This document shows, one piece after another, positions 1 through 12,161 of a DNA stretch of 64,000 nucleotides. Origin of the DNA: Mytilus edulis (taxonomy: Eukaryota > Mollusca > Bivalvia > Mytilida > Mytilidae); NCBI RefSeq assembly GCF_963676685.1, contig NC_092349.1, forward strand, positions 60,247,431-60,311,430, written 5' to 3'. Each line of letters begins with the position of its first letter. Position 1 is the stretch's first letter. The position numbers were made by a program, and so were the translations under genes. The notes beneath the pieces are model-generated. The model saw only the letters and a program-made list of their open reading frames with translations, searched no databases and was not told the DNA's origin.

Positions 1-791
1 AAAAAAAAAGTCTTCAAAAAATATGTACACGAAATGAAAGAATTATTTGGTTATTTGAAGAATTCATTAAAATAGCTGAACTTTGATAGTGTCTGTTTAA
101 TTTGTTCTTCTCTTTAAGACTGATTCCATATTGTTAAGATGTCTTTTTGGTTGTTTTTTTTTATCAAGTAAGCCTATCTGTCTTCCTGTGGACTATCATT
201 TTGTGAACTTGCACGTTAAAATTCAATCCTCAGTGTGTCGGTCTGGTAAAAAGAAGGTTAACATTCATATTCATAGAACGTCAACACGTTCTCGTCTTGA
301 TAAAGAGGCAATGTTTTCCACTAGAAGTTAAAACACCAATACAAATTACCATATATCATGCTTTTTATATGATGTTACAATACAATTAATAGAAAAGGCA
401 TGCAGTAACTAGTGATGTTATAATGATAAATTATGTATACCTCGTTTAAATAAGATCAGCTATCGGTTAACCTTCAATGTAATTTACTGAACACAACTAC
501 CAAAATATTAGTAGGTCAAACTAAACATTGAAGTATTGTTCATATTTATAAACATTATTGATTTTATTTAACGTTTGATGGTTTCGTCCTTAATTTTCTC
601 ATTGACAACAGAACATATGTATATGTATGGACAAAATTGTCACAAGCTGTAAGTGGCCATATCTGTAACTTAAGTGGTTTAATCTTTTATTAAAGTTTAA
701 TTATGGTTGAATAAGAAGCGACAAAACAGTATTTTACTGGAATAAAACAACAGAAAGATTGGAGTAATGGGAAGAAAAAATATCACAAATT

Positions 792-880
792 TGAGCGTCA
801 CTGATTAGTCTTTTGTAGACGAAACGCGCGTCTGGTGTAAATACAAAATTTAAGCCTAGTATCTATGATGAGTTACATTG
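792..880 (+). repeat. GCGTCTGG-type repeat fragment
   Basis: Contains GTAGACGAAACGCGCGTCTG and ATACAAAATTTAAGCCTAGT; counterpart of 39056-39135. Confidence 0.6.
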
Positions 881-2072
881 ATTCATTTCATTAAATAGAA
901 ATATAGTATTCTTTTTGAGAAAAAAAAAGGCTAGTCCTCACCTTAGTTTTCTTCTAAATAAGAATAAAGAGGAAATAAACTCGATTTTTTAAAACGATTT
1001 TCCCATTTCGAACTTTCCATTTTTAGAAACAACATCCAGCAGCACCTGTTTATGGAGTAGACAACGCACAGTTAGTATATCATACGGCTTAGCTCTCTTA
1101 ATTAATTTGCTGCTCTTATCAAGAAGCTATTACATTAAGGGATTTAAAGGGTAAAGTTGAAGTTATTTTTCGACATTTTACTGAAGACATGATTTGGTAG
1201 ACTACAAGTATTATACAATTAGCCAGGAGTAATTTCCATTCGTCGTCGCTTCGTTAGAACATACTCACCCCTTCTCGTCCAATGAAAAGTCCGTTTTTCA
1301 CCCTCTAATTTTCATAGTACACGGTTTTCCATGCACTATGAAATGCTATACATGAATGACTTTTCATTGTCAGTTAATTATGAAAGTGAACTCTTAATAA
1401 CTGCACTAATGAAGTGTACAATCACCTGAGGCATTTTCCCTTGGAAAAGAGCCTACTGATTAAAGATGAAAGAGCAAAGATTAAAATAAATTATTTTGAA
1501 TATTGCACATTTTCATAAATGTTCTAATGGTACACATATATAGAATAAACAAAAACAATGGGGGTAAGGATGTAAGTAAAATAATATTTATTTATTATAA
1601 ACAGGGCATTTGAGGGAATTTTTTTTCTTTCAAGAAAACAATTTCAGGCTGCTAATATATAAAGCAAAGGATTTTTTTACGGTGAACACAATACATATAA
1701 AGTTATCAATAAAAAAGTAAGCATTTAACGTTGAACGGTCTGAATTTAAATGCTTATACAGAGTTTTATATTTATAAAAAAAACAAATTTCAAAAAGGGG
1801 ATTAATATAACATTCTGTTGCTTTTTAAAATAAGAAAATCTCAAGATATATTAGTATTAAATTTTACCTGAAGCAGAAGAAAAAGAAAAACAATTTATCC
1901 GTTCGGTCCTCACAAACTATGTCAGTGCTATTTCATTCCATCCATTGAAATGATGATTATCTATGTTTTGGTTCATTATAAAATGTGAACTCTTTTTAAG
2001 GTTTGAATATTACAATGGGAAAGGCTAATTTTGTAAGGTCACTCGAAAGTGTGAATATGTTCTAAATTGGTC

Positions 2073-2161
2073 AGACAATACTTGGTCATGTTTTATGAAG
2101 ATTTAAGCCCTCGGCTTCGCCTTGGGCTTAAATCTTCATAAAACATGACCAAGTATTGTCT
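2073..2161. repeat. Perfect 38-bp palindrome with 13-base loop
   Basis: Arms 2073-2110 and 2124-2161 are exact reverse complements (AGACAATACTTGGTCATG...). The loop is TCGGCTTCGCCTT. It looks like a foldback MITE or its end. Confidence 0.9.
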
Positions 2162-2925
2162 AACCTATAATTAATTTCCTCTTAACCTCTTTATGAGTAT
2201 CACTGAATGCGGCTTATCATAGTTTTTAAATGCATTAGTGAATGAAGTTCAGTCTTCGATGATCAATCTGATCGTTACATCAACTGAGAAGTCTTAACAA
2301 TATTTTATTTTGGGATGTTCAGTCTAAAAGTTAATTTTCAGTCTTATCCACTGTGGTCAATTCAGTACTGTTCCGGTCATTGTATTGTGATCAATTCTGT
2401 TGTGTTCAATAGCTTTTCATATAATTTAGTAGAGTGTTGATGTGTACAGGATTGATAGATTGATTGAATGTTGAAAGGATATTTATTGACTGCAAGCAAA
2501 TTATCTAAACAGCACTTAAATTGCAGCTATGGATATGTCTGAAAATTGACGGAAAGACAAATGTTTTAAAATCACCAAGTGTCTACTTAACAAATGACAA
2601 GTGGTGGTTTAGATCATTAAATTAACAACTAATCAAGCAGGATAGATGAAAAACTAAGCATCTTTATTTTGTGAGAATGATAGATTCATTCTGGTTTTCC
2701 ACTTATTTTTTATGACTCTATAGTTGGCCTATATTGTGTAGCTTCTGCACCACCGGTTTCATTTGTCTCAATTTCGCAATGGATATCATATTGTGTGATT
2801 AACATCATTTTAACAATATTTTTTAAGAGGTTTTGTGTAAAGCGTTTGAAATGACATTTTGTTTTTTAGTTGTTTTATCAGTTTTTATTTAGATTTCATA
2901 TTTCTGTTTGTGTTGTCAGGTCCTC

Positions 2926-3250
2926 TGTGACCGACGTGTAGTCTTAGTAGTCCAACAGCTGTTTTACCACCCTGGTAAGACTGAGGTTATGAATTCGAAC
3001 CCAGCACCTGGCTGGTGCATTTAGCTATATCTCTATCGACTTTGTATGTACTTTTTAAGCCTCATTTCAGTGGTTCTTTCTAAGCACTCCAGCTTCCTTT
3101 ACCAATGAAAACTTGCCAATTTCTAAGTGGAGAAAAATAGCACCAACTATTTGAGTAAATGTTGGATTATGTAATTCACTCATTTGAATTCAGTGTAATA
3201 AAGTGTGCCATTACAACTACCCATGCTATGTTGGATTGACATGGACGGTC
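2926..3250 (+). mobile_element. tRNA-derived SINE, copy 1
   Basis: A Pol III B-box-like ATTCGAACCC at about 2991-3001 is followed by a conserved segment with GCACTCCAGCTTCCTTTACCAATG. The same layout occurs reversed at 5910-6170. Confidence 0.55.
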
Positions 3251-5095
3251 AATTGAATTGAAATGCTTTTCTTATAATTTGAGGTTTAACTCTCTGCTTT
3301 AATTTGATTTTTGACAGCTATATTTTGATTATATATGGACAATGATTTTAAGAATAAATCTGAGACTTAATATAAAAAGTGCATTTAAATGAGGACATAT
3401 GGTTGGAACCCTAACCTTATCATGGGAACACCCCCACCCCCCTTTTTAAAATTGCTGGATCTGCCCCTCTTACTGTTTACATTTGTTAGTTGGGGTAAAA
3501 GTTCTCTCAAAGATTATATTAGATTTCCAACTGAATTTTCATACACAACAGGCGTTCATAAGTGTTTCTCTTTTTTTTTTTTACAGATTAGACCATTGGT
3601 TTTCCTGTTTGAATTATAGTTTGCTGTTCCATGTTGAAGACCGTACTTTGACCTATAATAGTTTACTTTTTACACATTGTTAGTTTGTGACTTGGATGGA
3701 GAGTTGTCACTCATACCACATCATCTTATTTCTAATTACAGAAGTATTATAATTCAAATCTGAAAGTATTTTGACAAGTAACTACATACACTTGACAAAT
3801 TGAAAGAAAGGAACTGCCATTTTATCATGACTCAGTCACAGTGGTAATAAGCATAGAAAAAAAAGCTCTGGATTCATTACAGGTTCAAACAGTCACTAAT
3901 GCTATTTTTGATGTGATTTTTTTGCCAGTTGAATGAGCAATGAGACACACATATGCAAGGTCATATCTTCTAAAATGGCAAGAAACAAACCATATTTTTA
4001 AAATCTATACTTTTTTTAATATTTAATAACAGAGGTTAATAACAATACAAGTAGCATTACTTTTACTCCTATACATTCACAAAAAATAAATAATTGGTAT
4101 GGTCATAAACATGATAAACTTTGAATAATTGTGCAAATTCTATCAAATCCATGTTTAAACCTTTCTGCTTTACTCTTTTAAGAGACATTTGTCAAAATAG
4201 CAACAATAGTGACAAATTTTGTACTACATACAACATTTTACTCATTTTAATATTCAATGTACAACTACTATACAAAAAATATTCTGGACGGAGGCAATGA
4301 AGACAAAACTAATACACCATTTGATGAGAAAAATACATATTTCTAAAATAACTGTCTAACAGTTGCTTGATGCTGAAAGTATGGAATGCAAAAGTTCTAA
4401 ATAATGAGGGGCCTGATGGTGCATTTTCGCTATAGTGGTCCGTTTTTCTACAGATTATTTTTTTTTTATATTTTTGTGATCCTTGATCATGGAAATTTAT
4501 TTTCTGTGAATCGTGATTGACAAAAAAATCATCTAGTGAATCGTGATGAGACCCCCCATCAGGCACCTCAATAATATATGACTTTTTACACAAATTCATC
4601 AGTAATTTTTCTTTTTAATTTGGTTAAAAAAAAACCAATTAGTTAAAAATCTGAGCTAAAGAGCTTACATGTTTTCTTGTAATTGAATGCCTTTTTACCA
4701 ACTTAAAAACAAATTTTATTTTGATATGATTTTGATATTCATTTGAAATGTTATTTTAATTTTTAACCAGAAATGTATTTAGCATTGGGCCTGACTCTTT
4801 TCTTAATAAGTACTGTTCATGCATCAAATTTCTTACACAGTATGATTTGAACATGACATTTTTAACTTTTACCAAGTGTTTATCAATCAAAAATTATTCT
4901 TAACTAATTGTTGATAGATAACAGTGATGAATGAATCCCTGATAATTTCTTTCCTGCTCACTTCTGAAATCATCAAAGATAAACCAACATTATTTTTCCA
5001 ACTTTTCTAATTCATTTTTTTTTATATATGACCTTCAGATATCATCAATTATAAAATGGTGTCGTATATTTGTGATTTTCTCACATTCAATACTG

Positions 5096-7751
5096 CTATG
5101 AGTAGTCATATCTATCCTGCCAATATTCATCATCAGTTATATTTTCTAAGTCTGTAAATTGTTTTAAATGGAATTTCGTAACTTGATAATTAACCATTGT
5201 TCTGATAGCAAAGTAGCCACAAATTGCTTCAAACACTATAAACAAAGCTTCTACAATATGTACAGCACGCTCAAATGGTAACAGTAATGGCTGAGTGTTG
5301 AAAAGTAGAAGTAATATGAGTGGTAACTGAATCAGTACTGTCAACAACCAGGAACCAGCCAGCTCTGGTACCTGCAATAAATAATTGTATCATCAAAACA
5401 AAATGTTTTCACTGTAATTAGCTAACATGTTTTATCTTAATTGCAATTTCTAGCTTTTCAAAGGACGAAAGTTTCCAATATTTATTTTTTTACTCTAGTT
5501 TTATTTCATGAATGGTTGGTTTTCTCTTGTTTGACATCTAGACAAATATATTTTAATTCATAACTAGAAAAGCTTTGGGTTGTTGTCTCATTAATCTTCA
5601 TGTTTAGTTCATATTATATATTAAAAGTGTTTGAAAAATTATGACAAATGGGCAGAAGCCTGCAAAATAAATGAAAGTATTATGAGGTTTGACATTAATT
5701 TGATCTTTGTGAGGTCAAACTAACTATCTATCAACAGAGATTTTGTCTAGATTCTTACAGTACATTGTGCAGACGAAGTCAATACATAAAAAAATCTTCA
5801 TGTTTAATGTATGATGTTTGGCAATTTAATGTGAAAGGGGATGTCATATGTCACATATTTTTATTCAATCACCTAGTGAACAACTATGATTTTGCCCATT
5901 AATTTTTGTAGTGATTTGATTTTTGGTGTTTTAACGCCAGGTTTAAGCACTATATTTAGGCTATTTCCTGGCAGGCAGTTTTATTGGTGGAGGAAGCCGG
6001 AGTGCCAAGAAAAAAACACCAACCTTCGATAGGAGAACTGACAATCCTAGTCAATTAAGATGGAGTGGAGTGCACCTGCACGAGTGGGGTTCGAACTCAC
6101 AACCTCAGTGTTGACTGGCTAGTGATTATAGTAGTGACTACTCAGAACACTCAGCCATTGAGTGAAAATGGACACTAGATTATTCTCAAACAGCAGGGAT
6201 AACAACAACATTTCAGTAAAATTTTTAAGTCTGAAGGTATTTTAAATGATTTCTGTATATTACATAAATCTTACCCTTTCTGCTAAGTTGCCAACAAAAC
6301 CAACATATAATCTGACGACCTCCATTATGGTAAATACTACATATATGGCTATCAGTAATATCAGATATAAGGTGGACAAGTAAGAAAACTGAAAAAAATA
6401 TACCAATCACTGATTTGAAACATTTACGTTATAATAAAAATACAATCCATGGCAATATTTATAACAGTATAGTATAATACATCAACAAGTTCTTTGATTT
6501 TTTCAAATGATTAGGATTATATACTACATTCACATTTTTGTAAATTCAAATATCTTCTATCTAGAAAAATATGGCAAAAATTTGTATCTCAATGAAGTGT
6601 TTTCCTATAAATGAAATGCTGATTTCCATCAAATAGTGAAATTGTGAATACTGATTGAAGATTGATTTTGCTATCATGATTATAGCACATAAATTAGATA
6701 TTTCACAAACTAATGCAGAGTTTGCATGGTACCAGTTCATTATACTGGCTTCTTGCCTTTCTTTACTTAGTTATTCTTGATTAAAAAAAGTACATGTACA
6801 CTGAATCACAGAAGAATAAACATACATTTTGCCAACAACCCCGCCGCATTTTTGCGCCTGTCCCAAGTCAGGAGCCTCTGGCCTTTGTTAGTCTTGTATT
6901 ATTTTAATTTTAGTTTCTTGTGTACAATTTGGAAATTAGTATGGCATTCATTATCACTGGACTAGTATATATTTGTTTAGGGGCCAGCTGAAGGACGCCT
7001 CCGGGTGCGGGAATTTCTCGCTACATTGAAGACCTGTTGGTGACCCTCTGCTGTTGTTTTTTATTTGGGCGGGTTGTTGTCTCTTTGACACATTCCCCAT
7101 TTCCATTCTCAATTTTATTTACATCATAGAATAAAATATAATTCTGCAAGATAAAAAATACTATATACAAATGATATAATAACAGTTAACAAGTAACATA
7201 AACAGAGGTACAGTAAAAACATGACTAAATTAATTCAATTATACCATATAACTAGCTTTCTAAAAATCTCAAAATGCTTCTTCTCCTGATATTGAAATGA
7301 TGCTTTTATACACACTAACATTTGGTTAATGTTCTGCCAAATAGATATCGATGGACAATGTCATGAACAATACTACACATGTAGAAAGACATACAAGAAG
7401 AAAATTAGAGAAATATGCATGCATACCCTTGTTATCTTACTTAATTCGTGAAAAAAACATTTTGTGCAAATAGAATATCAATATTGCAGATATTTACCTT
7501 TACTTCAAATGTGACCAGTGTCGCTGTTAGCCAGAATGGAGCATAGAAAATGTTAAAGAAAAGTGCCATCTGTAGGGGCAGGTTTGTAACATATTCATTC
7601 CCTGAAAATTAAAATAAAAATATGCTATAGTAATACTTAATTTGTTCAACATGTAGGGCTGTTCATTGTATTAACATACTGACAATCAAACTTACTTTCA
7701 GGATTAACAGCATCATAAACCTTATTGCTAGTTGTTAGCTGCAACCAAACT
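5096..7751 (-). CDS. TMEM17: TMEM17, ciliary transition-zone tetraspan membrane protein (5' end missing)
   Basis: Exons on the minus strand are 7751-7696 (start uncertain; an alternative acceptor gives 7738), 7601-7498, 6388-6275 and 5371-5096, ending in TAG at 5098-5096. Splice phases join without a break (phase 1 after the first, then 0 and 0), giving about 182 residues; vertebrate TMEM17 is about 198. Landmarks typical of the family are NEYVTNLPLQMALFFN in exon 2, EVVRLYVGFVGNL in exon 3 and VPELAGSWLLT followed by LQ/IQLPLILLLLFN in exon 4. There are four hydrophobic segments and a polar C-terminal tail with acidic residues. In the family this protein sits in the ciliary transition zone with the MKS/B9 complex and helps gate ciliary membrane proteins. 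No convincing initiator exon was found upstream; the true first exon may lie beyond the inverted duplication at 7.6-11.3 kb. The three downstream exons are recognised with high confidence; the most 5' exon is less certain. Confidence 0.9.
5910..6170 (-). mobile_element. tRNA-derived SINE, copy 2, in TMEM17 intron
   Basis: On the minus strand it contains GAGTTCGAACCCC (B box) and then GCACTCCGGCTTCCTCCACCAAT, matching copy 1. It lies between TMEM17 exons 3 and 4. Confidence 0.6.
6820..7120 (-). repeat. Interspersed repeat (GACACATTCCCCATTTCC family), copy 1
   Basis: Its reverse complement matches 46175-46480 and 60990-61275. Shared landmarks are GAGAATGGAAATGGGGAATG, CACCAACAGG-like text and CAAGACTAAC. 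It lies in a TMEM17 intron. Short tails of the same family lie at 19789-19830, 47795-47845 and 49160-49222. Confidence 0.6.
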
Positions 7752-8065
7752 CTACAATAATCAGAATATTAAATTCATCACATTTTGCTTCTCTAAAGGG
7801 GGTCTCATTGGGGACACTGGAGTGCCGATTTTTTGTAAGCGTAACATGTGAAAGTCAAATTATTGTGTCTTGAAAACGGGAAATGAGTTCTAGTGGGACC
7901 CAGGAAATGACAAAAAAATGAGAATTGCTTACATACATAGTGTAAGCGGGATACTGGAATCTGACAAAACAGTAAGCAGGATCCAGGATCCCAACTCCCC
8001 AATGAGACCCCCTCTAAGATGGCTTCATTAAGTTCATTAACACCTGAACCTAGTCAATCAAACGT
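7640..8065 (-). repeat. Left arm of an inverted duplication containing a TMEM17 exon
   Basis: The arm runs from the flank of the first recognisable TMEM17 exon, through a repeat with GTCTCATTGGGGACA, to TTCATTAAGTTCATTAACAC. The same sequence recurs in reverse complement at 10915-11310 with scattered substitutions and small length differences. Confidence 0.85.
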
Positions 8066-8944
8066 TCATGTAGATGAGATGAAATCTAATAATTTACATA
8101 AATAAAAGGGTACATATTTACTATAGTGCTGGTCTTTCAATCCTAATTTACAAATTAAATGATTCAGATGCTTATTTGTGTTTAAATCGGTGTCAGGATT
8201 GGAATCGAAAGTTGTTATGAAATTGTAATACACAGAAATGAATGCGGCATGCGGAGAATCAATGATATTAAAGTCGGCACCATTGGCCTTCAGAAGACGA
8301 AGTCTTCTTCCACCAAAAATTACACCTCCAGCTAGACCCTTTTGTTATCGACATAATTGATGTTGCCAATAATTAACAAGTTCCAGGTCGAATCTGATAC
8401 CGATACCAATAGTATATTCACCTGTTACCTATTACCTTATCTGTATGTTCCGCATCTGACAGGCGCACCACCAAACAGTGTATTTAGGATTTTGCTATAT
8501 ACACAGGTCATAATCACAGGGTTGACACTACTAAATTCAATCATTGTCAAATTGTTCCCTATTATAGTATTTTAATCAGTAATACTTTCTAAGATAACAA
8601 TACGAAAATACTAAAAATCTGGACTTAAATAAGGCGTATAGGTACAGTTTTCAATTTGTTAGCAGGCATGACGTAAAACAGCGAATAAAAGAATTCAACT
8701 TTATTTACAATGCTGTTGATTAAAAAATACTCCATTCCAGGACCTTTTGTTTTCCAAATAATTAATATTACCAATAATTGATAAGTTCCAGGTCGACAGG
8801 TTCAAACAGAAAGATTTTGAAAGCAGAGAAAACTGTGTATTTTATAATCTGCATAACTTTATCGGATGACAATGCCAATACTAAAATAAGGCTTACGAAT
8901 AGTCATATACTTCAATTCAGTCATGGACCCGCGATATCAAAGAT

Positions 8945-8973
8945 GTGTTCTAGTATACATATACTAGAACACA
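8945..8973. repeat. Short palindrome TGTTCTAGTAT/ATACTAGAACA
   Basis: A near-perfect palindrome directly before the CCCGCGAAATCGCGGG hairpin. The two together form a double hairpin at the start of the repeat unit. Confidence 0.6.
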
Positions 8974-9284
8974 CCCGCGAAATCGCGGGGAAATAGAGCG
9001 TATGTAAACTGTAAAAAAAATTATAACTTGAGAATATCAGGAGAGGTATCAAAAGTCAAAGGTACTTGGGGACTGGGCACATTTTTTTTTGCCCTCCCCC
9101 TATTTCCAAATACCGATTTTTATTCTTTCTCTTTTTCTGTATACTATGAACAAAAATATATCTACTATAGTTACTATATAAAACAGTCACTGATATATTA
9201 AAAGTCACCTCAGTAAACTATTGGAATTTAAAGTAAATTATAGCAAACTTATACAATTTATTCATAGTATATATGTATCGTGGC

Positions 9285-9440
9285 AGATCCAGAAATTTTA
9301 AAAAGTGGGGGCCAACTGACTGCCTAAGAGGGGGCCTGCTCCAGTCACCCTTCAGTGACTCCCTATATAAGCAAACAGTTTTTTTCTCAAAAAGGGGGGT
9401 GGGACCCCTGCCCTCCTAGACCCCTCCTCCTAAATCCGCC
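9285..9440 (+). repeat. GGCGGATCC-type GC-rich repeat fragment
   Basis: Contains GGCAGATCCAGAAATTTTAA near the left and CCTAAATCCGCCTCTG at the right. It is related to the fragment at 15150-15235 and probably to 3396-3480. Confidence 0.5.
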
Positions 9441-10914
9441 TCTGTGTGTGTAGTATACAGAAATATTTCAGTGACCGCTTTATCTATAGTATATGTATGA
9501 TCATAGTATACAGAAAAACACAAAAAAATAGTGTTCTGTCTCAAGTACTAATTCAAATTATGTTTAATTTCAAAACAGGCCTAAAGGGCAGCGGAAGTCT
9601 TTTATATTTCTCAAAAAGTCAGTACGATGACGGAAACAATATATGGATGCATTTATTTTCGTTTTCCTCCCAATATAACCCAAACTGAAATACTTTAAGC
9701 AAGGATGATAAATGCTAGAACACACCCGCGAAATCGCGGGCATCCAAGGGTGGTTGAAAGTATGTAAAGTGTTGTAGGTTGAATTTTTGTAAAAAAAATA
9801 ATGACTGGAGAATATTTCAGGAAAGCTGATAAAAAGTTATAGGTACTTGGGGACAGGACAATTGTTTTTCAACCCCTGCTCCTTTTATCCCAAAATTTCC
9901 ATTTTTTTGTTTTCTATTTATTTCAATATGAACATACGTTTAGTATGTTATGAACATACATTACTATAAATAAAGTGTGTTTGCTTTTAACTATCAATTC
10001 TCAGTTAACTAATCAATCCACGGCGGTCATTGATATATTATATAGACCCTCTTTATTTAATATACTTAGTGACCCGATGAATTTTTGTAAGAGACTTTAT
10101 GACTGAAGAATTTCAGAAAAGGTATGAAATGATTTAGATACTTTGGGACATGACAATTGTTTTTCTAGCCCGGCTCCTAATTTTTTCCTCAGAATTTCCT
10201 ATAATTGCTCTTTTATTGATTTCAATAATGTAAGCGTTTATCTGTATATTATGAACATACATTACTATAAATAAAGTGTATTTGCTTTTTACTATCAACT
10301 CTCAATTTACTAATCGATCCACAGCGGTCATTGACATATTATATAGAACATCTTTATTTAATAAACTCAGTGACCGCAGTGGATAGTTAACTTGAAAATA
10401 AATGCAAATACACGTTATTTAAGTCTTTGGTACATTTATGTACAAAGTACAGAAAAAACGCAAACCGGATGTCTAGTCTGACTTAAAATTTCGTCCAATG
10501 ACCGGACAATATCCGGATGCCTTTTTTCTTGTTTTTCTCCCAAAATAACTCAATCTGAATAATCATATAAATGGATGACAAATGCAACTATGCACTGTAC
10601 CTATAAGACACAGAGGCGTGTTGATTTATTTATTGTAGAAGGAAGAGAAGCGACACACAAAATGAGGTCTTCTCGTTTAATAGTTTAGATATATATATAT
10701 GTGCTGATTTACTTGCAACACTTTTTTTGCCTACTGCATCCTCTGATTTGTTTGGTATTGTTTCTGCATATTACTTGCTTCATGTCCAGTGGCAAATATT
10801 TCAAACATGTTCAAATACAGTAACATGTGCCATAACTTTGTAAATTATGATTTATTTTGACATAATTTTAATAACAGTGCATACATGTAAATAATTTCCA
10901 AAATAATAACCCAA

Positions 10915-11310
10915 TGTTTGATTGACTAGGTTCAGGTGTTAATGAACTTAATGAAGCCATCTTAGAGGGGATCTCATTGGGGGGTTGGGATCCTGGATCC
11001 CGCTAACTGTTTTGTCAGATTCCAGTATCCCGCTTACACTATGTATGTAAGCAATTCTCATTTTTTTGTCATTTCCTGGGTCCTGCTAGACCTCATTTCC
11101 TGCTTTCAAGTGTCACGCTTACAAAAAATCGGCAATCCTGTGTCCCCAATGAGACCCCTCTTAGAGAAGCAAAATGTAATGAATTTAATATTCTAATTAT
11201 TGTAGAGTTTGGTTGCAGCTAACAACTAGCGATAAGGTTCATGATGCTGTTAATCCTGAAAGTAAGTTTGATTGTCAGTATGTTAATACAATGAAACAGC
11301 CCTACATATT
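10915..11310 (+). repeat. Right arm of the inverted duplication, with a TMEM17 exon copy
   Basis: Reverse complement of 7640-8065. It includes a copy of the TMEM17 exon on the plus strand (about 11205-11262), still followed by GTAAGT but with two residue changes (N to D and Y to H). No further TMEM17 exon follows on this strand, so this copy is a stranded fragment. Confidence 0.85.
11205..11262 (+). pseudogene. Stranded duplicate of a TMEM17 exon
   Basis: It encodes LTTSDKVHDAVNPE next to a preserved splice donor, against LTTSNKVYDAVNPE in the minus-strand gene. With no other TMEM17 exons nearby on the plus strand it cannot make TMEM17, but the splice sites look usable. Confidence 0.6.
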
Positions 11311-12161
11311 GAACAAATTGCCACCTTGAGGGTAAATATATATCAAAGGTAGTAATGGGGTACCCTACATGAAAATTGATGATATAAAACTATGCTATAA
11401 CTTTTATGAGAAGCATTTACCTAAGTTGATCCTAATGATTGTACCAGAACGAGATTGGACAAATGATGATAAAAGAAGTAGAACAGTAGAAAGGTTCCTT
11501 TGTTGTGAAACGTAGCAAATATTGGGAGGTGTGATGATAAATGCCGAAATAGCATTCTTACTACATTGTATCATGTCATGATCATCTGTTTTGATAATGG
11601 TTTAATTGAATAAATTGTTTAGTGTATTTGATAAAAATCTGTAGGAAAGAAGTTCGAAAACAGAAAGGACTCAGGAGTAGAACCAGTAGTTAAGTATAGA
11701 TTGTGAGGTAACCTGCTGCTGAAATCAATCTGAGTGTTGTGTTTCAACATGATTTTTACATGAAACTACTGTACCAGCTAAACCTTCACAGAATAACAGG
11801 ATTTTAACTAAGTTTATTAACCTGTCTTTTTCAGTTGGTATTGTTGTGGATCCTGTGCATCTTTTGATATGGGAAACAACACGTCAGTGAATGATGTGAC
11901 CGTTTTTCTTAGAGATCTCCCCAAAAGTGGAGAATCCATGTTTACCTTTTAGCGGGGTATGTCACATGATGTAAACATCCGGTTTGCATTTCAATATTTT
12001 CGTAATTTTATTCAAAAACATTTGCTTTTTTAGTTTACAGTATTTGATATTTTCATACTGAAAAATGATTTCAGAAATAAAATTCAAAACTTTGGAAGTA
12101 AAGTTTAATTTTTACAAAACTGTGAGATTTTTCTAATGACCAATCAAAATTTCGCACCAAA
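11277..12161 (+). repeat. Tandem duplication, copy 1 (885 bp)
   Basis: Starts AGTATGTTAATACAATG and ends CGCACCAAA. It is repeated at once at 12161-12899, with almost no substitutions visible (for example TTTGCATTT versus TTTGGATTT). It contains a 146-bp segment (11481-11626) absent from copy 2. Confidence 0.9.

Larger units (their letters stand above)
1..5095. other. Gene-poor flank downstream of TMEM17
   Basis: No coding region was recognised. It holds a fragment of the 'GTAGACGAAACGCGCGTCTGG' repeat (792-880), the palindrome at 2073-2161, a SINE at about 2926-3250, and a reversed repeat tail at 3695-3735. The part just before 5096 probably includes the TMEM17 3' UTR. Confidence 0.5.
8066..10914. 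repeat. Repeat-rich spacer between the inverted arms
   Basis: Holds two related 'CAATAATTRAYAAGTTCCAGGTCGA' segments (8360-8395 and 8770-8797). It also holds about three copies of a unit with 'AACATACATTACTATAAATAAAGTGT' and 'ACTCTTTATTTAATA' landmarks (8984-9280 diverged, 9735-10075 and 10075-10385). Two copies are preceded by the hairpin CCCGCGAAATCGCGGG (8974-8989 and 9725-9740). A GC-rich fragment of another family lies at 9285-9440. A minus-strand open stretch at 8083-8345 has no recognisable product. Confidence 0.6.

Noticed and set aside
4309..4599. 96-codon minus-strand frame beyond TMEM17
   Set aside because: Low-complexity AT-rich translation without domain features; probably TMEM17 3' UTR or intergenic DNA.
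8083..8345. Minus-strand open stretch encoding LAGGVIFGGRRLRLLKANG
   Set aside because: Considered as the missing TMEM17 first exon, but it has no suitable start or donor and overlaps the repeat shared with 8740-8800.
10691..10705. AT dinucleotide microsatellites (also near 30577 and 59072)
   Set aside because: Short simple repeats common in AT-rich genomes.
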